Origin: Rubrobacter sp. | GTDB lineage: Bacteria > Actinomycetota > Rubrobacteria > Rubrobacterales > Rubrobacteraceae | Direction: 5' to 3' | Length of the DNA stretch: 11,442 nucleotides | Assembly (NCBI GenBank): GCA_016781775.1 | Contig: JADDPR010000393.1 | Location: 1 to 11,442 of the forward strand | Part shown: positions 6,802 through 11,442 of the stretch, one piece after another | Layout of the letters: every line of letters begins with the position of its first letter | How positions within the stretch are numbered: position 1 is the first letter of the stretch | Position numbers and translations under genes: made by a program | The notes under the pieces: model-generated | Database searches by the model: none | What the model was told of the DNA's origin: nothing | What the model saw: the letters and a program-made list of their open reading frames with translations, nothing else

Positions 6802-6809
6802 CCAGCCGT

Positions 6810-7412
6810 ATGCCCGACGATACCGAAACCTCCCCTCCGGGCCTGCCCCCTGCGCGCCTCGGCTCGCTCACGGTCGTCGCGGGTTCGATGTTCTCGGGGA
6901 AGACGGAGGATTTGATCCGCCGGGTCAGGCGCGCCCTCTACGCCCGAAAGCACGTCCAGGTCTTCAAGCACGCCCTCGAGACCCGCTCCGATCCCGAGGA
7001 AATACGCTCGCACGCTGGCCCTCGTGCCTCCGCCGTCGCCGTCTCTTCCAGCGCGGAACTCCTCTTCTCGGTCGAGCCCGAAACGGACCTCGTGGCCGTC
7101 GAGGAGACGCAGTTTTTCGACGCGGGGGTTCTGGACGCCCTGCAGGGCCTCGCCGACGCCGGGTACGAGGTCGTCGCGGCGGGCCTGGATCAGGATTTCA
7201 GGGGAGAGCCCTTCGGGCCGATGGCCGGCCTGCTCGCCGTCGCCGACGAAGTCGTAAAGCTCAGGGCCATCTGCGCCCGCTGCGGCCGGGACGCCTCCCG
7301 CACCCAACGCCTCATAGACGGCAAACCCGCCCCCGCCTCGGCCCCCACAATCCTCGTCGGCGCCGCCGAACACTACGAGGCCCGCTGCCGCTACCACCAC
7401 GAGGTGGGGTGA
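6810..7412 (+). CDS. tdk: thymidine kinase (type II)
   Basis: The 200-aa product matches cytosolic type II thymidine kinases (about 190-200 aa), which phosphorylate thymidine to dTMP in pyrimidine salvage. The P-loop is GSMFSGKT at 25-32. The Walker B/catalytic block is VAVEETQFFD with E99 as the presumed base; E98 replaces the more usual Asp. AGLDQDFRGEPFGPM at 124-138 is the nucleoside-binding lasso region. Zinc ligands are C155-x2-C158 and C193-x2-H196, so the structural zinc site is complete. TQRLIDGKP and the final YEARCRYHH also fit. The gene is monocistronic in appearance, and its 3' end is overlapped antisense by a small degenerate ORF. The start follows directly from the leaderless promoter. 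Confidence 0.95.
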   Translation: MPDDTETSPPGLPPARLGSLTVVAGSMFSGKTEDLIRRVRRALYARKHVQVFKHALETRSDPEEIRSHAGPRASAVAVSSSAELLFSVEPETDLVAVEETQFFDAGVLDALQGLADAGYEVVAAGLDQDFRGEPFGPMAGLLAVADEVVKLRAICARCGRDASRTQRLIDGKPAPASAPTILVGAAEHYEARCRYHHEVG

Positions 7413-7596
7413 GTACCCTCCAGGCCCCTGCGATCGACTCCGTGACCTTGGCGCCTCTGTTGGGGCACTCCTCGACCTGCTCCGTGCAGCTCCCCGGGCA
7501 GAGGTTCTCGCCTGCGTGGGCTCTACCCTGGGGAACCTCGTCCCCGGAGCCTATGGGCTCGCGTTCCCTGTTCTCCTGCTTGCTGGTCCACCGCAT
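7312..7596 (-). CDS. small Cys-motif protein, apparently decayed (zinc-finger-like)
   Basis: ATG 7596 (or GTG 7608 in frame) opens a frame whose first about 58 residues look like a real small protein: it begins MRWTSKQENREREPIG, followed by ENLCPGSCTEQVEECPNRG and a close KVTESIAGA. The layout resembles small DnaJ-zinc-finger-like proteins that carry CPxCxGxG and CPxCxG knuckles and end in a GGA-like tail. Here one expected cysteine is shifted and another reads Arg (ECPNRG), so the zinc site is probably not intact. After the GA tail a TGG (7420-7422) stands where a TAG stop could have been. The frame then continues about 100 bp antisense into the end of tdk. That extension has unnatural Arg/Gly-rich content. 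It is either a pseudogene or a diverged small protein of unknown role. Confidence 0.4.
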   Translation of the reverse strand: MRWTSKQENREREPIGSGDEVPQGRAHAGENLCPGSCTEQVEECPNRGAKVTESIAGAWRVLTPPRGGSGSGPRSVRRRRRGLWGPRRGRVCRL

Positions 7597-7637
7597 GCCG
7601 ACGGGCACGGGACCCGTGACACGGGCGCGGGGTGTCC

Positions 7638-7847
7638 CTAGCCCTCCCGTTCCAACGCCCCCAGCATCTCGGCAACGAGGGTGGGGGAGGGCTCCTCGGG
7701 CAGGTGCCCGTTCTTCGCGAGCTCCCGGGAGACTTCTTCGTGCGGACGGTCCTTGAGCGAGGGGTCCCGGCGCAGGGCTTCCTTCAGTGCGTCAAGGATG
7801 TCGTCCGGGCCCGGTTCCCCGGAGGCCGGTATATAGCCGCTCGTCAT
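7638..7847 (-). CDS. conserved-looking small hypothetical protein (69 aa)
   Basis: ATG 7847 has GGAGGGCGAGC immediately upstream, giving a 69-aa acidic, helical, soluble product that begins MTSGYIPASGEPGPDDILDA. It continues with two amphipathic helices (ALKEALRRDPSL, HEEVSRELAKNGHLPEEP) and ends EMLGALEREG. The frame is open further upstream to 7925, but that part lacks a ribosome-binding site and reads poorly. I recognise no family. It is divergent from the membrane protein gene at 7961, sharing a 113-bp intergenic region. Function is unknown. Confidence 0.6.
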   Translation of the reverse strand: MTSGYIPASGEPGPDDILDALKEALRRDPSLKDRPHEEVSRELAKNGHLPEEPSPTLVAEMLGALEREG

Positions 7848-7960
7848 GCTCGCCCTCCAACTATCTCGGCGGTCGGTGTAGGTGTTGCCTCCGTAGGGTA
7901 GCTTAAGGCTGGGGCCGGCGGGCACGTAGAGTTCCGGGTCGACGAGAAGGGAGGTCCCGC

Positions 7961-8398
7961 ATGCCGCGCAGATGGGTCGTTTATCTGATCTTGTTTTGCA
8001 CGCTCCTGAACGGGGCAGGTTTCATCTGGGACATCTTCGAGCCCATACCGCTCTACGACGAGATCGCGCACGCCGTCACCCCGTTTACGCTCGTCGCCAT
8101 CACCGCCGAGATCATCTACCGCTTCGGCGGCGACGACGAGTTCTTCGACACCCCCCGACACGCCATCATAACGGGCGCCGTGATAGGCCTCGTCGGCGCT
8201 ACCGCCTGGGAAGGCGTGGAGATCCTGCTGGACTACCTCTTCCCCGAGGCGAGCATAGACCACGCCATCCCAGACACGATCTTCGACATCGTCCTCGGCG
8301 TGATCGGCGGCATCGCGGGCGCTTACGTCGCCGACCACTACCTCGACCGTCTCTTCAACCGCTCCCGTTACAGCTCCAGGCGCCCAAGGGTCCGCTAG
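7961..8398 (+). CDS. four-helix integral membrane protein (DUF2238/YjdF-like)
   Basis: The 145-aa protein has about four membrane segments, near residues 5-22, 37-53, 68-92 and 107-124, and a basic C-terminal tail (SRYSSRRPRVR) that should be cytoplasmic. Conserved-looking polar motifs sit at helix ends: YDEIAH at 32-37, WEGVE at 83-87 and DTIFDIVLG at 105-113. Such acidic and His motifs in a small four-helix protein resemble the DUF2238/YjdF membrane family, whose function is unknown; this assignment is from memory and moderate. GGGAGG lies 6 nt before the ATG. No operon partner is evident. The next gene begins 75 bp downstream. Confidence 0.8.
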   Translation: MPRRWVVYLILFCTLLNGAGFIWDIFEPIPLYDEIAHAVTPFTLVAITAEIIYRFGGDDEFFDTPRHAIITGAVIGLVGATAWEGVEILLDYLFPEASIDHAIPDTIFDIVLGVIGGIAGAYVADHYLDRLFNRSRYSSRRPRVR

Positions 8399-8473
8399 CT
8401 TTCCCCAAGGCTATCAGAAGCCTACCTGTCGTGTAGGATGCCCAAAAACTCAACGCGAGTCGGAGGGAAATCC

Positions 8474-8964
8474 ATGACGAGTTCAAGCAGGCGAACGAGC
8501 AGTACGCGGCGCGGTTCGAGGCGGGAGATCTCCCGACGCCGCCGGCCCGCAAGGTCGCCGTGGTGACGTGCATGGACGCGAGGCTCCACCCGGAGGAGTT
8601 TCTCGGGCTGGAGTTGGGTGACGCGCACGTGATCCGGAACGCCGGCGGTCGCGTCTCGGATGACGCCATCCGCTCGCTGGTCATCTCCGAGCGCCTCCTC
8701 GGGACCGAGGAGGTTGTGGTCATCCACCACACGGACTGCGGCATGCTGACGTTCAGCAACGAGGATCTAACGGCGAAGATCAAGGAAGACCTCGGCGTGG
8801 ATGCCTCGGGGCAGGACTTCCTCCCGTTCTCGGATCTCGAGGAGAGCGTGCGCGGGGACGTCGAGAAGATCCGGGCCTCGGATCTTATCCCGGACGACAT
8901 CTCCGTGTCTGGCGTGATCTACGATGTGAAGACCGGCCAGCTTCGCGAGGTAGTCCGGGGCTAG
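8474..8964 (+). CDS. beta-class carbonic anhydrase-like protein, frame broken after the start codon
   Basis: Beta-carbonic anhydrases interconvert CO2 and bicarbonate at a zinc site. The homologous frame shows the Cys ligand with its Asp-Arg dyad (CMDAR, cysteine codon 8569-8571), VIRNAGG, and the second ligand pair in HHTDCGM (His 8728, Cys 8737). The N-terminal helix region DEFKQANEQYAARFEAGDLP is in the same frame from 8476. That frame has no ATG, GTG or TTG before GTG 8560 and meets a TAG at 8434. A perfectly placed start, GGAGG (8462-8466) then ATG 8474, is in a different frame: ATGACGAGTTC lacks one base for Met-x-Glu-Phe. A one-base deletion or sequencing error is the simplest reading. 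If GTG 8560 is used instead, the protein has 134 aa and lacks its N-terminal helices. The short form (about 160 aa) resembles compact actinobacterial members. Confidence 0.82.
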
Positions 8965-8980
8965 GCGACGCTTGCCTACC

Positions 8981-9010
8981 ATGTTACGAACGTAGCGCGA
9001 CGGGTAACAT
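8981..9010 (+). promoter_or_regulatory. inverted repeat over a probable promoter
   Basis: ATGTTAC (8981-8987) and GTAACAT (9004-9010) form a perfect 7-bp inverted repeat with a 16-nt centre. TAACAT (9005-9010) fits a -10 box, and TGTTAC (8982-8987) lies exactly 17 bp upstream at the -35 position, though it is a poor -35 match. A dimeric repressor site over the promoter of the next gene is plausible. Alternatively it is a weak terminator for the carbonic anhydrase. Confidence 0.4.
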
Positions 9011-9040
9011 ACCTTCGGAACCGTAGCGGGAGGTGTAGTG

Positions 9041-9640
9041 GTGGGAAGCATCGGTCCGGTGGAGTTGTTGGTTGGCCTCGTGGTGCTGGTCCTGATCGCG
9101 TTGCTGATCGTCTTCCTGGTCTCGCGCCGGAGCAGGGCGCGCAGAAACGAGGAGCGGCGGGGGAGGACGCGCCAGGAGTTCGGGGCCGAGTACGAGCGGA
9201 CGGCCCGGGAGCGCGGCTCGGAGGAAGAGGCCGAGAGCGAGCTCCGGCGCCGGCGGGGGCGGGTCGAGCGACAGGTGACGCCCCTCCCCGGGGAGGATCG
9301 CCGGCGCTACGAGGAACGCATGAAGGAGGTCGAGCGCGTCTTCGTGGACAACCCCGAGCGCGCCGTCGAGATGGCCGACCGGACCGTCACCGACCTGCTG
9401 GAGGACCGGAACTTCGTCGCCGACCCCGCCCAGAGCGACGAGGAGACCGAGCGCGCCCTGGCCGTCATGTACCCAGAGGTCGCCGACGACTACCGCGAGG
9501 CCCGGCGCGTCCGGGCCGCCGTCGTCTCCCGCGCGAGTCGGGGTGACGGCGATCAGGGACAGGACGGAGACGAGACGGAGAATCTGAGGCAGACCCTCCG
9601 CAGGTACCGCGCGGTCTACGACAAGCTGGCGCAGGGGTAG
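9041..9640 (+). CDS. membrane-anchored conserved hypothetical protein with a charged helical domain
   Basis: The product (199 aa) has one N-terminal membrane helix (about residues 6-27, VELLVGLVVLVLIALLIVFLV) followed by basic residues, so the rest should be cytoplasmic. The soluble part is very rich in Glu and Arg and contains EFGAEYERTARERGS, a linker PLPGEDRRRYEERM, FVDNPERAVEMAD and VMYPEVADDYREARRV. This FGxEYxRT ... FVDxPxxAVxxAD layout recurs in actinobacterial proteins of unknown function, which I recall but cannot search here. GTG 9041 is preferred over GTG 9038 because GGGAGG (9028-9033) is then 7 nt away. The last 40 residues hold an acidic patch and a basic helix. It may scaffold or sense at the membrane; no function is assigned. 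Confidence 0.78.
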   Translation: MGSIGPVELLVGLVVLVLIALLIVFLVSRRSRARRNEERRGRTRQEFGAEYERTARERGSEEEAESELRRRRGRVERQVTPLPGEDRRRYEERMKEVERVFVDNPERAVEMADRTVTDLLEDRNFVADPAQSDEETERALAVMYPEVADDYREARRVRAAVVSRASRGDGDQGQDGDETENLRQTLRRYRAVYDKLAQG

Positions 9641-9668
9641 ATCCCCGGCTTGCGCGGGCTCCTTCGGG

Positions 9669-9674
9669 TATAGT
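9669..9674 (+). promoter_or_regulatory. candidate -10 element of the EthD-like gene
   Basis: TATAGT lies 34 bp before the ATG at 9709, with AAAGGAG (9695-9701) between them. This leaves a short leader of normal size. A TTGCGC at 9650-9655 is the best -35 candidate, but the 13-bp spacing is too short, so only the -10 box is supported. Confidence 0.45.
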
Positions 9675-9708
9675 CGCGGTCGTCACCATACGGGAAAGGA
9701 GACGCAGG

Positions 9709-10020
9709 ATGATCAAGCTCACGGTGCTCTATGGCCATCCGGACGATCCGGAGGCGTTCGAGGATTACTACGCCAACAACCACATGCCGCTCGTCGCCAA
9801 GATCCCGAACATGCAGCGGTTCGAGTCCGGCAGGGTCGCGACACCCGACGGCGGCGAGCCGCCCTACCACCGGCTCGCCGAGCTCTGGTTCGAAGACGCT
9901 TCGGTGATGCAGGAGAGCCTGGATTCTCCCGAAGGAAGGGACGCGACGGGCGACCTGCCCAACTTCGCCACCGGAGGAGCCACGATCATGGTCTCGCAGG
10001 TCGCGGGTCTCGACGGTTAG
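9709..10020 (+). CDS. EthD-family protein
   Basis: The 103-aa protein fits the EthD family of small ferredoxin-like alpha/beta-barrel dimers. It begins IKLTVLYGHPDDPEAFEDYY and carries the conserved NNHMPLVAKIPNM block with His25. PYHRLAELWFEDA in the middle and the C-terminal MVSQVAG strand complete the dimeric fold. EthD was named from an ether-degradation operon. Most homologues are uncharacterised, and some act as small-molecule binding or cyclising proteins. AAAGGAG is 7 nt upstream of the ATG. It appears monocistronic, with its own -10 box and a hairpin downstream. The actual substrate is unknown. Confidence 0.87.
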   Translation: MIKLTVLYGHPDDPEAFEDYYANNHMPLVAKIPNMQRFESGRVATPDGGEPPYHRLAELWFEDASVMQESLDSPEGRDATGDLPNFATGGATIMVSQVAGLDG

Positions 10021-10030
10021 AGAGAACGAC

Positions 10031-10084
10031 GAGCGGGGCGACGGCGGCAGGGGAATACCCCCGCGATCCGAACCAGCCCCGCTC
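10031..10084. terminator. nested hairpin after the EthD-like gene, possible terminator
   Basis: GAGCGGGGC (10031-10039) pairs with GCCCCGCTC (10076-10084). Inside the 36-nt loop a second hairpin, GGGG-AATA-CCCC, lies at 10050-10061. It starts 10 bp after the EthD-like stop. There is no T-tract. The rest of the stretch up to 10266, between the convergent EthD-like and lspA genes, shows no supported gene. Confidence 0.45.
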
Positions 10085-10266
10085 TCGCCTCTCCAACGAC
10101 GTCAGCGGCGCGACTGTTCCCCAGGCCGGAGAACGTCGTCGCGGGCGGTGCCCCGTGTTGTCCCTCCACCTCGCCCGGCGACGGATGACAACGTTGCGTA
10201 GGCCCACGATTCCGCGCTCCCCGATCCCCAAAGGTGCCACCACGCGTCGTCGCTACGGGGTTCGGA

Positions 10267-10755
10267 TTATCCGCCCCCGTCTTGGGTTGGGCTTTTGGAG
10301 GGATTCGTCTCGGGGCGTAGGGCGGCCAGGAGCAGGAGGCCGACGCCGAGCACGATCGCCACGTCGGCGGCGTTGAAGATGGGCCAGACACGCAGGTCGA
10401 CGTAGTCCGTGACCTCGCCCTCGAAGATCCGGTCGACGAGGTTGCCGGCGGCGCCGCCCAGGATGAGCCCGCACCCCGCCGTCGTCGCCCGCGAGGGCTC
10501 CCCGGAGACGAGCATCCACAGGACGAACGCGACGGCGACGGCGCTACCGAGCAGCAAGACGGCTTCTTGCCCTCCGAGGATGCCGAAGGCTCCGCCCGGG
10601 TTCTTGATGTACGTAAGGTGGAGCACGCCCCCGATCAGGGGGATGCTCTCCCCGAGGCGCATGGAGCCCTCGACGAGCCGCTTGAGGCCCTGGTCGACCA
10701 CAAAGACCGCGAGGGCGAGGCACAGGGCGCCGAGAAACGCGGTTCGGCGGCTCAC
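10267..10755 (-). CDS. lspA: lipoprotein signal peptidase (signal peptidase II)
   Basis: This 162-aa integral membrane aspartyl protease cleaves the signal peptide of prolipoproteins after lipid attachment. All family motifs are visible: DQGLK at 21-25 in the first helix, NPGGAFG at 52-58, GGAAGNLVDR at 100-109, VTDY with catalytic D117, and FNAAD with catalytic D131. Four membrane helices are evident (about 5-24, 63-84, 92-108, 127-147), and the tail is short and polar. The start is GTG 10755; a GGAGC lies about 10 nt upstream, and no better start exists in frame. It is convergent to the EthD-like gene and divergent from the DUF4870-like gene. The common partner rluD is not in the window downstream of it. 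Confidence 0.95.
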   Translation of the reverse strand: MSRRTAFLGALCLALAVFVVDQGLKRLVEGSMRLGESIPLIGGVLHLTYIKNPGGAFGILGGQEAVLLLGSAVAVAFVLWMLVSGEPSRATTAGCGLILGGAAGNLVDRIFEGEVTDYVDLRVWPIFNAADVAIVLGVGLLLLAALRPETNPSKSPTQDGGG

Positions 10756-10909
10756 GGGAGGCGGAGCTCCAGGGTCGATGCGATGGTGTAAGCGGAGGGT
10801 TCTTTCACGGCCGCGATGATCCTAGCACAGGCCCTCCTGTTATCGCCCCGATACCGGGATGGTCCCCGGGACCCACGTGCTTTCCTCCTCCGGACCGATG
10901 CCCGCACAC

Positions 10910-10934
10910 ACGGTGCGGCATAAGGTTTCACCGT
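10910..10934 (+). promoter_or_regulatory. inverted repeat upstream of the DUF4870-like gene
   Basis: ACGGTG (10910-10915) and CACCGT (10929-10934) form a perfect 6-bp inverted repeat with a 13-nt centre, 32 bp before the GTG start. TAAGGT (10921-10926) in the centre fits a loose -10 box. An operator or promoter element is possible; a random short repeat cannot be excluded. Confidence 0.28.
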
Positions 10935-10966
10935 AAGCTGTTGGCTACCGCAGAGGAGGAAGGGTC

Positions 10967-11401
10967 GTGGAGGCAGAGAAGCAGAACTACGGGATGCCCG
11001 AAGGGGCGATAGGCGGGGTCTACGGGCCGGAGGCGATGAGCGATGGGGAGGAGAGGACCTGGTCCGCCCTGGCGCACCTGAGCGTCTTCGCCAACCTCTT
11101 CACCGGCTTTCTCGGACCGGTCGTGGCGCTGGTGGTCTGGCTGGTCTACAAGGACCGCTCGGAGAAGGTCGCGTTCCAGGCCCTGCAGTCCGTCTGGTAC
11201 CAGGTGGCCTGGCTCGTGCTCCTCGGGGCCGGGTGGGTAATCACGGGGGTGCTGACGCTCGTCCTGATCGGCTTCCTGTTGATCCCGGTCATGGCCCTCC
11301 TCACCATCGTCCCGTTCGTCCACGGCGCGTACGCCGCCTACAAGGTCAACAAGTACGGCGAGTACCGCTACCCCCTGATCGCTGACCTGATCTCCCGCTA
11401 G
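10967..11401 (+). CDS. DUF4870-like membrane protein
   Basis: The 144-aa protein has a polar N-terminus (about 35 residues) and three membrane segments near 40-61, 76-100 and 103-125. The sequence WSALAHLSVFAN, then GPVVALVVWLVYKDRSEKVAFQALQS, is characteristic of the DUF4870/Tic20-like family of small bacterial membrane proteins: a polar KDRSxKVxFxAxQ loop between the first and second helix and a YKVNKYGEYRYP end. The function of the family is not established. GTG 10967 is supported by AGGAGG (10954-10959) 7 nt upstream. It is preceded by a short inverted repeat and is the last gene in the window. Confidence 0.87.
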   Translation: MEAEKQNYGMPEGAIGGVYGPEAMSDGEERTWSALAHLSVFANLFTGFLGPVVALVVWLVYKDRSEKVAFQALQSVWYQVAWLVLLGAGWVITGVLTLVLIGFLLIPVMALLTIVPFVHGAYAAYKVNKYGEYRYPLIADLISR

Positions 11402-11423
11402 GGGGGCGGCGAGGGACGAGACT

Positions 11424-11437
11424 CAGGCGGGGGCCTG
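11424..11437 (+). terminator. small hairpin after the last gene
   Basis: CAGGC and GCCTG pair across a GGGG loop, 22 bp after the DUF4870-like stop. The stem is only 5 bp and the window ends before any T-tract could be seen. Confidence 0.25.
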
Positions 11438-11442
11438 GCTAT

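Noticed and set aside
10017..10391. Minus-strand open frame covering the EthD-lspA interval
   Set aside because: It overlaps the end of lspA in another frame, has low-complexity basic composition and no ribosome-binding site.
10861..10873. Palindrome GGTCCCCGGGACC upstream of the DUF4870-like gene
   Set aside because: A 6-bp GC palindrome is expected by chance in this composition, and it does not line up with a promoter.

Overview
The window looks like chromosomal DNA of a high-GC actinobacterium. Rubrobacter or a close relative is my best guess. The reasons are the strong GC bias at third codon positions, several GTG starts, a leaderless-looking promoter, and the mix of small conserved proteins (a PRC-barrel protein, a DUF4870-like protein and an anchored FGxEYxRT-type protein). 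The taxon is inference; no rRNA, tRNA or other marker gene is present.

Left part (1-2205), accessory in character. On the minus strand the first 131 codons of an IS630-type transposase run off the left edge. An 11-bp perfect inverted repeat places its start codon in the loop of an mRNA hairpin. Next, also on the minus strand, is an ornithine cyclodeaminase/mu-crystallin family gene whose active-site motif resembles ketimine reductases rather than true ornithine cyclodeaminase. About 750 bp follow with no confident gene: a possible 53-aa ORF, a short ORF tail, and a structured stretch that resembles riboswitch core motifs but completes none.

Centre (2206-5957), a plus-strand three-gene operon: an AMP-forming acyl-CoA ligase, a classical SDR dehydrogenase and an acetyl-CoA acetyltransferase-type thiolase, 31-40 bp apart. 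Together they could activate an acid to its CoA ester, oxidise a hydroxyl group and cleave the 3-ketoacyl-CoA thiolytically. The dehydrogenase and hydratase of a full beta-oxidation set are not here. A 12-bp perfect-stem hairpin separates the thiolase from a convergent PRC-barrel gene.

Right part (6001-11442), short and mostly housekeeping or hypothetical genes: the PRC-barrel protein (minus), thymidine kinase tdk (plus, with a consensus TATAAT 8 bp before its ATG), a decayed-looking Cys-motif ORF and a 69-aa hypothetical (both minus), a four-helix membrane protein (plus), a beta-carbonic anhydrase whose frame is broken just after the start codon (plus), an anchored conserved hypothetical (plus), an EthD-like protein (plus), lipoprotein signal peptidase lspA (minus) and a DUF4870-like membrane protein (plus). 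I saw no CRISPR array, rRNA, tRNA or phage module. I found no clear new multi-gene system. The most informative oddities are the transposase start hairpin, the carbonic anhydrase frameshift, the leaderless tdk promoter and the degenerate Cys-motif ORF.
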